Below are positions 25,558-35,169 of a DNA stretch of 64,000 nt, piece after piece (the stretch's first letter is position 1; each line of letters begins with the position of its first letter). The notes below the pieces were generated by a model, which was given only the letters and a program-made list of their open reading frames with translations, had not been told where the DNA came from and did no database searches. This DNA comes from Cellulomonas sp. KH9 (GTDB lineage Bacteria; Actinomycetota; Actinomycetes; Actinomycetales; Cellulomonadaceae). Position numbers and translations under genes: made by a program. Where the stretch lies: positions 271,724 to 335,723 of the forward strand of contig NZ_FOSE01000001.1 in assembly GCF_900114185.1 (NCBI RefSeq). Reading direction: 5' to 3'.

Positions 25558-28500
25558 ACACCGACCTTCTCCCCCGGATCCTCGACCGACTGGAATCGCT
25601 CGAGGATCCGCTCCTGTGCTGGGGCGTGGTCGACGGTGGATTCAGCACCGACGAGTTGCGCGGAGTCATCGACCGGGAGCTCGCGAACAGCCAGGAGTGG
25701 GGCCTGAGCTCGGACGACATCATCGACACGATGAGTTCGCGCGCGCTCCTGGTGCACGACTCGAACGTCTCGCCCGCCCGGTGGCGAACCCGCAATGGCG
25801 AGACGATCCGCCTCGTAGCCCGACTGCGGCAGTACTTCCTGGACCAGAACTGGCAGTCCGGAACCAACCTGATCTCGGACTTTCGGTATGCGCGCCGGCC
25901 TCGCTTCTACCCCAAGCGCGACCACGCCTGGGACACGGTGCTCGACGGTCTCGATGGAGCGACCGACGCCTATCGCAGCGTTGTCGAGGTGATGACACAG
26001 CGCGACGGGAAGCACGACCTGCTGGGTGGATTCCAGGTCCGCGCCGCGCGCCACATCCTGACGGCACTCCAGGGCCAGACCACCACCGCGACGGTGGTGG
26101 GCGCCGGCACCGGAAGCGGAAAGACCAACGCCTTCTACCTCCCGGCCTTCAGTTATCTGGCCGGCATCAACGACGTCTCCGCGTGGACTCGGGCACTGGC
26201 CGTCTATCCCCGCACCGAACTCCTCAAGGACCAACTAGACACGGCGTTCGCCCACGCACGTCGACTCGACACCCTGTGGAAGGGCTTGCACGGGCGGTCT
26301 CTGACGATCGGGGCGCTGTACGGCAGCACGCCCACGACCGCGAAGAACGTGCGGGCTCCCTACCGGGGGTGGGGAAGGCGGGCCCAGGGCATGGCGTCAC
26401 CCCAAATGCGTTGTCCGGGCAATGGGTATGCCCTTTGCGGGGGTGAGTTGATCTGGCCCTACGAGGACATCGACGGTGGTGTCGAACGTTTGATCTGCGT
26501 CACCTGCCAGCGCGAATTCGGTCAAGACCAGGTCGTCCTGACCCGCCAGAGGATGCAGAGTTCCCCACCGGATCTGCTGTTCGTGACGACGGAGATGCTC
26601 AACCGGGGCCTCTCCGACCTAAACCTACGGCGCCCCCTCGGAATCGATGCGCCCGTTGGCCGGAAGCCTCGAATGATGCTCCTGGACGAAATCCACACCT
26701 ACGACGGAACTACTGGCGCACAGGCCGCGATGGTGCTCCGCCGTTGGCACCACAGTGTCCAGGCACCCATCACGTTCGTCGGTTTGTCGGCGACGTTGTC
26801 CAATCCGATCCGGCACATGGCCGATCTCACTGGTGTTGTCGACGAACGGGTCACCAGCATCACTCCCGAACCGGAGGAGTTGGAATACGAAGGGGCGGAG
26901 TACCTGCTCGCCCTTCGGAGTGATCCCACTAGTGGCGCGTCGGTGCTCTCGACCACCATCCAAACCTCGATGTTGCTCCCCCGCGCTCAGGATGAACCCA
27001 CCAGTCGAGTCTCGTCGGGCGTGTATGGCACGAAGGTCTTCGTGTTCACCGACGACCTCGATGTCACCAACCGACTGTTCTCCTATCTCCTGGATGCGGA
27101 AGGGCAGAGGTACTCCTCGGGCAAGTCCACATCCTTCAAGCCACCCCTGGCGTCTTTGCGGGCACTTCCTTCGGGTGGTGACCCAACGCAACAACGTCGC
27201 GCCGGTCAGGTGTGGGACCTGCCGAGCACGATCGGGCACAGGTTCGCCACCAGGGGCGAGGGCCTCCGCGTCAGCAGGACGACCTCACAGGACTCCGGCG
27301 TCACTGCGGACAGTCAACTGATCGTCGCCACCGCATCACTTGAGGTCGGTTTCGACGATCCCGATGTCGGGGTAGTCATTCAGCACAAGGCGCCGCGTGG
27401 CGTCGCGGCATTCCTCCAACGCAAGGGGCGCGCGGGTCGTAAGCGCACGATGCGCCCGTACACCGCCGTGGTGCTGTCGGACTACGGGCGCGACCGGGCA
27501 ACGTATGAGGCCTGGGACAGCCTCTTCGACCCGGTCCTGCCCGATCTGGTTCTCCCGATCCGCAACCGTGCCGTTCTGCGCATGCAAGCCACGATCGCCA
27601 TGGTCGACTGGCTCACGAGCCAGCTTCGCCAACAGAACATCCCCAAGACCACGATCGCCTGGTCGGCCCTGGGGCAGAAGCCTGCGGAGACCTTCGCCCA
27701 ACCCGGCCGCGAGACCCAACTCAAGGCTGTCGAAATCCTCACCACTGCCCTCCGCGACCCCGACCGCCAGCGGAGCCTGCAAACCTGGATCCAGAACGCA
27801 CTCGGCCTGACTGACGCCGAGACCAACGAGGTCCTCTGGCACCCGCCGCGACCGTTGCTGTTGGCGGCCATTCCCACGCTGCGTCGTCGCCTGCTCCACA
27901 ACTGGGCGGTCGCGGGCGACCACTCGATCGCTGAGTTCCGCGATCTGATGGGGGGCAACCCCCTGCCCGACTTCTTCCCGATGAACCTTTTCAGCGAGCT
28001 CGCCCTGCCCGAAACCTACGTAAGCATTCCGCCGCAGATGCACCGGGACACCGAACGCGAGCTCCAGCCGATGGGTCTCGGGCAGATGCTGCGCGAGTAT
28101 GCGCCCGGTCGGGTGTCACGCCGTTTCGCGACCCGGAACCTCGACCACCGGCACTGGATCCCGGTCCCGCTCGGTGTTGCCGAGCCGGTGCTCGAACTGA
28201 GCACCATTCTCCCTGTCTTCGGGGTCGAGGAGCCGTGCACGATCGACATCGATGGCGCCCCCACGGTGACCACGGTGGTGCGCCCCGATCATGTTCTCGT
28301 CGACCTTCCTCCCGACTCGGTCAAGGACTCGTCCAACGCGACGATGCAGTGGCGTTCACAGTTCATCGAGACTGGGGCTGGGTTGATCATCCGTGTACCG
28401 ACTGCCGACCCCGTCGGGCGCCTCATTCAGGATGCGCGTTTCTACTTACACGCGCAGAACGCCCACGTGAACATCCGCCGCGCAGCAATTAGCGCCGACG

Positions 28501-30050
28501 CCACCTTGAATCTGGCGAACGGCACGGAACAGCGCGTCAAGTCCCGCTTCTCCCTGCACGGTGAGCCTGCGGCGATGGGCTCGACGTTCGACGTGGACGG
28601 ACTGCGGATCCGCGTCGCACTCCCGAGTGAGATCACGGTGCCCGACAGTCTCCTGCCCGCGCTGCGGAGCGCCTGGTTCAAGCACGTGCTCCTCACCGAC
28701 GAGGCGCTCCTGGGTTTCCTGAACCGTTTCCGGATCGACTGGCTGCATCAATGCCTGGAGGCGATGCTCCTCACGACCGCCGTCCGCGACAAGATCACCA
28801 TTGCGGACGCCTACGACGCCGTGCACGACTCCTTCGACGACGGATTGGACGAGACCCTGGATGCCATGTTTAGGCACTCGAGCGTCATCGAATCGGACTC
28901 GGTCACGCTGTCGAACATGGGCGCGCGACTGAAGGAGGCGCTGGAGAACCCGGAGATAGTGGCGCGCCTCGACGCCCTGGCACCGCAGTACTGGGCTCCG
29001 GAGCCCGCGGAATTCAACCGGTGGCTACGGGAGCGCACGCTCTCCACGATCGGTCACGCAACGCTGGCAGCGGCCCGCCAGATCTGCCCCGAGCACGACC
29101 CTGAGGGCGTGATCGTCGACATCGAACCCGGCTATGACTCGGACAACCGACGGAGGACAGGCGAGATCTGGTTGACCGAGTCATCCATCGGTGGCGGGGG
29201 GTTCATCGAGGCATTGGCCGGGCGGGTTCGCCCTGACCCCCGTCGATTGCTCCGGCTCATCATGCGGGCGACCCAACCAAGCGCCCACGAACTCGTCGAC
29301 AGCCATCTCCAACGCGTGATCGAACTGACCACCACGGACCACCACTGGGCCGGTCTGGTCAACGAGTTCCGCTCGGCCCCGGACCAGGCAATGCGCGTTG
29401 CCGCCCTCGGACGGATTCGTGATGCCCTCCGCCAATCGGGGATTTACGGTGCCGAACAGTCCGTCGTGTCGTCACTCGCGAGCCGCGTCCTGCGGCCAGG
29501 TTCGACTCCGGCAACAGATTCCACCCTGGCGACTGTGACGACGGAGTGGAAGTTGGAGGAGCGACGACTCGGTGTCGAGATCCCACCGCGCACCTGGGCC
29601 TATCTGATGCGTACCCGATCCGACCTGGACACCGGACTCGTGCTCGTCGGAGCAGGCACAGAACGTCAGCGCATGGACGCCGTCCAGAGCTTGCTCTGGC
29701 CGCGCGGGTGGCAACTGCGGGCGGAACAACTCAGCGCATGGAATCCCTTCGCGGACAATCTGCCGCCAGTCCCAGAGGTGCTGCGCTCAATCGCGTCTGA
29801 GGGCGACCCGCCCCTTCCGTTGGGCGGTGGCTTCGCCGCACAGGTCCGGGAAGTTCTCGCCCGACGGGGTTCGGCCCAGGTTCTCGCGACCCCGGAACAG
29901 GCAACTGACCTGGCGAACCTGCTTGTCGACCTCAGTACGGAGCCGGTGGTGACGGAGTACCTCAACGTCTATCCGCGCGTGGTGGAGATCGATCACAGGG
30001 CGGACGGCGATGTGGTGGTCAACTTGGAACTCGCGGAGGTGTCTGCATGA
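25554..30050 (+). CDS. dpdJ: DpdJ, giant DExH helicase with zinc ribbon
   Basis: 1498 residues, the largest gene in the window. Motif I is AGTGSGKTNAFYLPAF (about 184-199). A Cys cluster (CPGN...LCGGE...CVTC, about 285-323) forms an inserted zinc ribbon. A DEIH box (MLLDEIHTYDG, about 374-384), the motif III region GLSATLS, and motif VI FLQRKGRAGRKRTM (about 620-633) follow. The C-terminal ~800 residues include an SSIGGGGFIEALA block of the sort seen in DUF1998-type helicase tails. It probably remodels or unwinds DNA during restriction of unmodified DNA. The GTG at 25554 overlaps the dpdI stop; the stop overlaps the dpdK ATG. Confidence 0.87.
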   Translation: MNTDLLPRILDRLESLEDPLLCWGVVDGGFSTDELRGVIDRELANSQEWGLSSDDIIDTMSSRALLVHDSNVSPARWRTRNGETIRLVARLRQYFLDQNWQSGTNLISDFRYARRPRFYPKRDHAWDTVLDGLDGATDAYRSVVEVMTQRDGKHDLLGGFQVRAARHILTALQGQTTTATVVGAGTGSGKTNAFYLPAFSYLAGINDVSAWTRALAVYPRTELLKDQLDTAFAHARRLDTLWKGLHGRSLTIGALYGSTPTTAKNVRAPYRGWGRRAQGMASPQMRCPGNGYALCGGELIWPYEDIDGGVERLICVTCQREFGQDQVVLTRQRMQSSPPDLLFVTTEMLNRGLSDLNLRRPLGIDAPVGRKPRMMLLDEIHTYDGTTGAQAAMVLRRWHHSVQAPITFVGLSATLSNPIRHMADLTGVVDERVTSITPEPEELEYEGAEYLLALRSDPTSGASVLSTTIQTSMLLPRAQDEPTSRVSSGVYGTKVFVFTDDLDVTNRLFSYLLDAEGQRYSSGKSTSFKPPLASLRALPSGGDPTQQRRAGQVWDLPSTIGHRFATRGEGLRVSRTTSQDSGVTADSQLIVATASLEVGFDDPDVGVVIQHKAPRGVAAFLQRKGRAGRKRTMRPYTAVVLSDYGRDRATYEAWDSLFDPVLPDLVLPIRNRAVLRMQATIAMVDWLTSQLRQQNIPKTTIAWSALGQKPAETFAQPGRETQLKAVEILTTALRDPDRQRSLQTWIQNALGLTDAETNEVLWHPPRPLLLAAIPTLRRRLLHNWAVAGDHSIAEFRDLMGGNPLPDFFPMNLFSELALPETYVSIPPQMHRDTERELQPMGLGQMLREYAPGRVSRRFATRNLDHRHWIPVPLGVAEPVLELSTILPVFGVEEPCTIDIDGAPTVTTVVRPDHVLVDLPPDSVKDSSNATMQWRSQFIETGAGLIIRVPTADPVGRLIQDARFYLHAQNAHVNIRRAAISADATLNLANGTEQRVKSRFSLHGEPAAMGSTFDVDGLRIRVALPSEITVPDSLLPALRSAWFKHVLLTDEALLGFLNRFRIDWLHQCLEAMLLTTAVRDKITIADAYDAVHDSFDDGLDETLDAMFRHSSVIESDSVTLSNMGARLKEALENPEIVARLDALAPQYWAPEPAEFNRWLRERTLSTIGHATLAAARQICPEHDPEGVIVDIEPGYDSDNRRRTGEIWLTESSIGGGGFIEALAGRVRPDPRRLLRLIMRATQPSAHELVDSHLQRVIELTTTDHHWAGLVNEFRSAPDQAMRVAALGRIRDALRQSGIYGAEQSVVSSLASRVLRPGSTPATDSTLATVTTEWKLEERRLGVEIPPRTWAYLMRTRSDLDTGLVLVGAGTERQRMDAVQSLLWPRGWQLRAEQLSAWNPFADNLPPVPEVLRSIASEGDPPLPLGGGFAAQVREVLARRGSAQVLATPEQATDLANLLVDLSTEPVVTEYLNVYPRVVEIDHRADGDVVVNLELAEVSA

Positions 30051-30571
30051 GACGGATCACTACCTCAGGTCGCGGGCAGACGCGCGTGCTCAACGACCTG
30101 ATGCAGAACCTCCTGGTCACCGAACTGCTAGTTCCGTCCGGGCAACTCTGGGTGCTATCCCCTTGGATCTCGGACATCGACGTCATCGACAACACCGCCG
30201 GCCAGTTCAAGACCGTGCTGCCAGGCCTCCCTTCCCGTAAGATCCGATTCACCGAGGTCCTGATAGAACTCGCCCGCAGAGGCTGCGACGTCCGCGTCCT
30301 GACACGCGATGTCGAGAGCAATGTGGTCGCGCGCCAACGACTCGAGAACATCGGCGGCCTTGGCGCCAGACCCACGGTGAGGACCCACCACCACCTGCAC
30401 GATAAGGGCATCGTGGGTGACCGCTTCCACCTGCAGGGCTCAATGAACTTCACCTTCTTCGGCCAGGCGGTCAACGCCGAAGGCGTCACGCTGACTCGCG
30501 ATCGCCACGAGATCGCCGAAGCACGCATCGCCTACAACGCTCTATACGAGGGTGCCGGCCATGGTGGCTGA
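30047..30571 (+). CDS. dpdK: DpdK, phospholipase-D-like nuclease
   Basis: 174 residues with one HKD motif, LHDKGIVGD (His118, Lys120, Asp125), followed by the downstream GSMNFTFFG block of the PLD nuclease fold. Single-HKD enzymes (as in BfiI or Nuc) act as dimers, and this protein is the most obvious nuclease in the operon, so it may be the cutting subunit. The N-terminal half carries WVLSPWISDIDVID, also typical of PLD-type partners of helicases. Start ATG overlaps the dpdJ TGA (ATGA). It overlaps the start of dpdD by about 11 bases. Confidence 0.85.
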   Translation: MRRITTSGRGQTRVLNDLMQNLLVTELLVPSGQLWVLSPWISDIDVIDNTAGQFKTVLPGLPSRKIRFTEVLIELARRGCDVRVLTRDVESNVVARQRLENIGGLGARPTVRTHHHLHDKGIVGDRFHLQGSMNFTFFGQAVNAEGVTLTRDRHEIAEARIAYNALYEGAGHGG

Positions 30572-32741
30572 GGAGTTCTTCGGTGAGGGTAACGACATCA
30601 ATCCCGCAGGTCTGCAGCCCGAACTGGAGGCGTCGATCGAGAACTGGCGAGAGGCCATCAAGAGTCAACAGATCGCGTTCCTCCCGCGGGCGAGACACGG
30701 AAAGCTGTACTGGTACGGGTTCGCACCGACCATGCGCGAGCACAAGGAGTTGCTCACCCTCCTCGACGCCTGGGTCGGTCCGGCTTTCAGCGACCTCCCC
30801 CGCAGCAGGGGGCGTTTGTACCCGCAGGATCCGTTCGACACCGCACTGGCGTCTGCCGGGGTCCCCCCGTTGCGGTTCGAGGTGCTTCCACGTGGCAGCG
30901 GCGCCTCCCGCGACGAGGTCCGCCAAACCCTGCTCGTTCTCTCCAAACTGGTGTGGAAGCGCCCCCGCTCGGAGTTCGACGCACCACGGACCACCGTCGA
31001 GGTTCTCGACGACCTTGGTCACGCGATCAGTTCTCGGGATCGCCGGATTGCCCTCGCGTGTCTCAACGAACTCGAGGCCTTCGCGGATCTCGATCAGTCG
31101 AATCTGGCTTTTCTTCGTATCCGCGTTCACGCCGGGCTCGGAGATACGGGGGCGATCTTCGCGGACCAGGACCTGGAACACGTCCTGCAACTGCGCCGCC
31201 CTCTCGGCATCACGCGCCTGCTGCAGAACGCCGTCTACGACCGCTACCTGGCATCGGCCGACAACTCCGGCAATGCGGATGCGCTCCGTGCAGCGGCCGA
31301 GCACATCCCAGCACAACTCCGCGCACTCGCGACAGGCGCAGCGACCACGACGCGACCTGGCGTGGTGGTCGAGTTCATGCTCGGACTGCTGCGGTCCGCC
31401 CCCGCTTCGACGCTCGAGCGCCTGGCCAGTGAGGCTGAGGCCGTGTCACCCAGCCTGGCCGAGGCCCTCCGCTCCCTACTCACTCCCGCAGTCGCCGAGA
31501 GTCCAGTTGCAGCCGCCTCGTCCAAAGGGCCGGACACCACACCCGCGGCACCTGCCGGACCGGACGACGAGATCCACCGACTCGTCGGCGAGGGCGAGTA
31601 CGCCGCCGCGATAGAAGCGGGCCTTGCGGAGACACCGACACCCACCCTCGCCGCCCTGTTGCTCGCCTGCGTACGGGAGTTGGAGGAACCCCAACTCGCT
31701 GCAGCGGTTGCTGCTTTCGTCGTTTCCTCCGGTCTCCGCGAGGCGGCACCCGAGGACGACGTCGTCGTGCGCGGCGACCTTGTGTGGCTGGAGGAGTTCC
31801 TCAGCCCGCAGCGGAACCTGGGGTGGCTCGGCTGGTTCGACGCACTAGAAGCGGACAGTTCCAGCGGCGCAGCGATCGACTTCAACATCACCTCCGAGTG
31901 GGCGCCGCTGGACCAGTGCACCGTCGCCACCCGTTTGGGCTCCTTGAACGACGAAGCGCTGGCTCGGCTGGGAGACCAAGGCGGCGCCTTCATGGCGGCA
32001 CACTCATCGCTGTTCGCGGGACCGGACGGCCCCGAACTATGCGAGCGGCTCCTCGCAGGATTCGCCGTCAGCGAGAAGAGGTCCGTGGGCATCCGGGTAC
32101 AGACCGTCGCGCTCCTGGACTACTTGGCAACTTCCAGCCCAGGAGTCGCCGTCCTGACCTCCTCGTTGGAGTGGACAGAACTGATCGTTGAGGCGGCCAC
32201 CTCGGCTGTTACCGCCAGTTGGACGGTGGACGTCCTGCAGGCCGCCACCACGGGCCCGCAGGCCCTCGCCCTGAACGCCAAGAGCCGATTGTTCTACCGC
32301 GCCCTCGACGCCCTGCGACCGGTGAAGTCCAGTCTCAGTCTCACCGACTTGGAGGGGCTTCGTCTGGTGGCCGAGGAATTGGCGACCACCTTGCCCGACG
32401 ACTTCGAAGTCCATAACTCAGACACCGACCCGGCCGCCCCCTACAGGCACCTGGAAGACGCCGTTGTGGTCCTCTACTCGCTGACGGACTCCGCGATCAC
32501 CCGCGCCGCGCAGATTCTGCGCCGCCTGATTCCCGGCATCGACGTACGTACAACCACCGAGCACGACGGCAGTCAGCAGTTGGCCGCGCTCAGCGCGCAT
32601 GCTGATGTGTTCGTCATGGTCTCAGCATCGGCGAAGCACGCGGCAACGAATTTCATCAAGGCGCACCGCGTCGGCTTGCCAATAATTCAGGTGAATTCGC
32701 GCGGGTCATCTGCAATTCTTCGCGAGCTGGCAGAAGGGTGA
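30561..32741 (+). CDS. dpdD: DpdD, uncharacterised large Dpd component
   Basis: 726 residues, mainly helical, with a repeat-like alpha-solenoid character between about residues 150 and 420 (EVLDDLGHAISSRDRRIALACLNELEAFAD..., EGEYAAAIEAGLAE). A C-terminal Rossmann-like stretch (SQQLAALSAHADVFVMVSASAKHAATNFIKAHRVGLPIIQVNSRGSSAILREL) resembles a SIR2/TIR-like or nucleotide-binding fold only loosely. There is no clear catalytic motif. Assigned as DpdD by operon context and size. ATG 30561 has GAGGGTG upstream; GTG 30552 is an alternative. Last gene of the operon; a perfect hairpin follows. Confidence 0.75.
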   Translation: MVAEEFFGEGNDINPAGLQPELEASIENWREAIKSQQIAFLPRARHGKLYWYGFAPTMREHKELLTLLDAWVGPAFSDLPRSRGRLYPQDPFDTALASAGVPPLRFEVLPRGSGASRDEVRQTLLVLSKLVWKRPRSEFDAPRTTVEVLDDLGHAISSRDRRIALACLNELEAFADLDQSNLAFLRIRVHAGLGDTGAIFADQDLEHVLQLRRPLGITRLLQNAVYDRYLASADNSGNADALRAAAEHIPAQLRALATGAATTTRPGVVVEFMLGLLRSAPASTLERLASEAEAVSPSLAEALRSLLTPAVAESPVAAASSKGPDTTPAAPAGPDDEIHRLVGEGEYAAAIEAGLAETPTPTLAALLLACVRELEEPQLAAAVAAFVVSSGLREAAPEDDVVVRGDLVWLEEFLSPQRNLGWLGWFDALEADSSSGAAIDFNITSEWAPLDQCTVATRLGSLNDEALARLGDQGGAFMAAHSSLFAGPDGPELCERLLAGFAVSEKRSVGIRVQTVALLDYLATSSPGVAVLTSSLEWTELIVEAATSAVTASWTVDVLQAATTGPQALALNAKSRLFYRALDALRPVKSSLSLTDLEGLRLVAEELATTLPDDFEVHNSDTDPAAPYRHLEDAVVVLYSLTDSAITRAAQILRRLIPGIDVRTTTEHDGSQQLAALSAHADVFVMVSASAKHAATNFIKAHRVGLPIIQVNSRGSSAILRELAEG

Positions 32742-32779
32742 TCTCGAACGTGAGTTTCTCGGGGCAATTCCTCGACGCA

Positions 32780-32823
32780 GCGATGGCGTGCATCCTCGAG
32801 GAGTCGAGGATGCACGCCATCGC
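32780..32823. terminator. Perfect 20-bp inverted repeat between convergent operons
   Basis: The arms 32780-32799 and 32804-32823 are exact reverse complements, with a GGAG loop. The hairpin sits between the stop of dpdD (+) and the stop of dpdB (-), so it can terminate both operons. There is no T-run on either side. Confidence 0.85.
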
Positions 32824-32847
32824 GGGCCGTTCAGTAGGCGGACCACA

Positions 32848-33939
32848 CTATCTGCACGCTCGGAGCAAGAAGTTGGTCAGACGGCGGACATCGTTCGGCG
32901 TGTTCTGAAGCGAGTTCCAACGAACAGCGTCTCCTTCACCGAAGTTCCACGTCCCACCTGTCCACGCCACCACCTCGTCAAGCGCCGCGAACGACTTCTT
33001 GAGGACATCCGAACCACTGAGGTCCCAGACGCTCAGCCCTTCAGTGAGGCCGTCCATGACGAACCCCAGCGACTGGATCCCCGCGCCGTGCGTGAGACGG
33101 GAGTAGCGGGGCGCAAGACTCCAGGGCTCACTCCACGTCGTGACGACCTGCCACCAGAAGAACTTGAGATGAGAGAGCATCGTCTCGACGTCACCCTCAC
33201 CGGTCTCTGAGTCGCGGTACTGGTACAGCGCCCCCTCGTAGAGGCTGTTCTCGATCATCCGCAGAACGCTGTTGTCCTTGATGTACCCGTCAGGCGCGGT
33301 GGGCATCGAGATGCGGCCGGCAAAGGGACTGTCGCCGTCGGTGTTGAGCCGCATCATCAGTTGAGCAGGCAACCTGCGACGGGCGTAGCGAACGGGGAGT
33401 TCCCCGGCCGTGTCGGGCAGGAGTTCGTGGATCAGGCCCTTGGGGAGCGGCTTGGTGTTGTTGACCAGGATGAACTGTGCCCGCTGGTCTTCCTGACCCG
33501 AGGCGACGAAGCCCACGGCTGCGACCGGGAAGGCCGCGAGGTCGGCGTCGCGGATCGCGGCGGAACGCTGCTGGCCATCGACGATGAGTGCGGCGCGTTG
33601 ATCCTCTGGCAGCGCTTCGTCGACCGGGATGACGAGTTCGCCGATGGTGGCATGGCCGTTGCGCTCGCTGAGCGCCTCAAACCGCACTCGATCGTCAAAG
33701 GCGAAGACGATGGAGTTGGGCAAGATCGCGTTCTCGGACTCCAGGTACCGGCGGATTGCACGGATGTGCGCGAGGACCTCGGGTCGCTGGTATCCGCCCA
33801 GGCCGTGTTCGTCACGGTGCACGCGTGAGACGGCGGCGAAGTCGTGGATTACCTTGCCGTCGACGGCGAACGTGTAGATCCGTCGAGCCCCCTGGGTGAT
33901 CTCGATCGCAGGCAGGCGCAGGTCGTAACGGTCGCTCAC
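32848..33939 (-). CDS. dpdB: DpdB, DGQHR/ParB-like partner of DpdA
   Basis: 363 residues of the DGQHR family (DndB/ParB-like). DGQQRSAAIRDADL is at residues 121-134, then the NNTKPLPKGLIHELLP block near residue 155. The N-terminus carries the YQRPEVLAHIRAIRRYLES helix typical of the family. In Salmonella, DpdA plus DpdB suffice to put preQ0 into DNA; DpdB is thought to use ATP and to help DpdA act on DNA. The GTG at 33939 follows GAGGAG. The gene is 15 bases downstream of dpdA and is the last gene of the operon. The paralog at 35166 shares the fold but is clearly diverged; this copy has the closer DNA-sulfur-type motif spacing. Confidence 0.87.
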   Translation of the reverse strand: MSDRYDLRLPAIEITQGARRIYTFAVDGKVIHDFAAVSRVHRDEHGLGGYQRPEVLAHIRAIRRYLESENAILPNSIVFAFDDRVRFEALSERNGHATIGELVIPVDEALPEDQRAALIVDGQQRSAAIRDADLAAFPVAAVGFVASGQEDQRAQFILVNNTKPLPKGLIHELLPDTAGELPVRYARRRLPAQLMMRLNTDGDSPFAGRISMPTAPDGYIKDNSVLRMIENSLYEGALYQYRDSETGEGDVETMLSHLKFFWWQVVTTWSEPWSLAPRYSRLTHGAGIQSLGFVMDGLTEGLSVWDLSGSDVLKKSFAALDEVVAWTGGTWNFGEGDAVRWNSLQNTPNDVRRLTNFLLRACR

Positions 33940-33954
33940 TACTCTCCTCGGGGC

Positions 33955-35169
33955 TCAGCGGTACTGCAGGTTGCGCATTTTGCGCTCGAGTACAGATAGG
34001 TTGTGGAAACCGCGGCGCTTGTTCCGCTCCGTTCCCCTGAAAATGATCATTTCGACGCCGTGCTTGCGGCAAAGCGAGCACGGGCAATCCCGCCATGGTG
34101 CGTCCGACAATGTTCGCGCGTACTGCTGGAGATACCTGTTCTTCGATTGGCTCACTCGCTCGTAGTCAGCCAGTGTCTCGAGGACGTCGCTGATGGAGTA
34201 CGCGCCACTCTCGAGGCCTCGGAGTCGATGGAGGGTCTCGCGTTCGGTCGCGATCGCTTCGCGACCAGAGACTCGCCCGGCAAGGATTGCCCGCTTGAGG
34301 GTCGGATTGCCGTCGACCTGAGGAACTCGGATCGCGACGTATTCCGCCTGTTCGGTGTGGTAGTTCTTGCGGTCGTCCATGAAGCTCTGTCTGAAGGCGC
34401 TCGTGCTGTCAAAACTCGTCACGCCGTGCCGCGCAAACTCGTCCATTGCTTCGACACGAGTAATCCCGAGCAAATGCAACTCTGTTCCCGGCACGCGCAC
34501 GTCGTCGATCGCATGCAAGGAGTCGAGGATGTCGCGGGTCTTGAGCGGGACCATGCCCCCCAGTGCGATCCGCTGGTAGCCCATTTCCTGGAGTTCCGCG
34601 ACGGAGCGCGCGTAACTGGCCGGCGACCAGCCCTGAGCGGAGCCGACGGGCACGAAGTGCTTCGCGTACTGCTGAGACGCATCCCAGAATCGACGTGCGA
34701 ACTCAAGTGAGATGGCCTGACGCCGGGTCCACTCAGGATCTGCAGTCGCGACTGATGCCGCCGAGTCGTACGCCAGGATGATGTGGTCGATGCTTACCCC
34801 GGCTTCGAACCCGCATCCGACGTAGAAGTCGAGGACCTCCTCTACCGTGTAGGGCGGCTCCGCTTCGGTCACGTAGTTGAACGCGCCGCAGTCACCAAGG
34901 GTCGCGATGCCTTCCGGAAGTCGGAAGAACCGCTTCACCCCGAGACGGTAGAGCCGTGCACGCTGGGGCTCACTGTACTTGCCTGAGCCCTTCACGGATC
35001 CATCGACGATCGCCTTCGAGACGAGCATGCCGTCGTACGGGCGCTCGCCGAGCACCTCGTGGGCGTACTTGTCATCCCTCTGCCGCACGCGCAGCGGGCT
35101 GTACTCATCGTGGATGAAGTCGTATGAGGGTGACACGAGGTCCTGGCTGTCTGGAAAGTAGAACTTCAT
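33955..35169 (-). CDS. dpdA: DpdA, TGT-like DNA 7-deazaguanine transglycosylase
   Basis: 404 residues. It is related to tRNA-guanine transglycosylase but acts on DNA in characterised systems, exchanging guanine for preQ0. Visible signatures are GDCGAFNYV with Asp93 (base-binding Asp region), LGGMVP (about 204-209), SFDSTSAFR with Asp254 (nucleophile region), and a C-terminal zinc site CPCSLC followed after 21 residues by His. The length and the DpdA-type GDCGAF motif separate it from housekeeping TGT (DSGGFQ). The ATG at 35169 overlaps the stop of the upstream dpdB paralog (ATGA). It sits between two dpdB paralogs, which is unusual. Confidence 0.9.
   Translation of the reverse strand: MKFYFPDSQDLVSPSYDFIHDEYSPLRVRQRDDKYAHEVLGERPYDGMLVSKAIVDGSVKGSGKYSEPQRARLYRLGVKRFFRLPEGIATLGDCGAFNYVTEAEPPYTVEEVLDFYVGCGFEAGVSIDHIILAYDSAASVATADPEWTRRQAISLEFARRFWDASQQYAKHFVPVGSAQGWSPASYARSVAELQEMGYQRIALGGMVPLKTRDILDSLHAIDDVRVPGTELHLLGITRVEAMDEFARHGVTSFDSTSAFRQSFMDDRKNYHTEQAEYVAIRVPQVDGNPTLKRAILAGRVSGREAIATERETLHRLRGLESGAYSISDVLETLADYERVSQSKNRYLQQYARTLSDAPWRDCPCSLCRKHGVEMIIFRGTERNKRRGFHNLSVLERKMRNLQYR

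Noticed and set aside
14845..32741. A Dnd/phosphorothioation, BREX or DISARM system
   Set aside because: No DndA/C/D, PglX/BrxC or DrmMII-type gene is present. The helicase/PLD set plus DpdA/B/C and que genes fit Dpd; DGQHR proteins alone are shared with Dnd.
33955..35169. Housekeeping tRNA-guanine transglycosylase
   Set aside because: GDCGAFNY replaces DSGGFQ, the protein is coupled to DGQHR proteins and DpdC, and no queA or queG is nearby; it fits DpdA.
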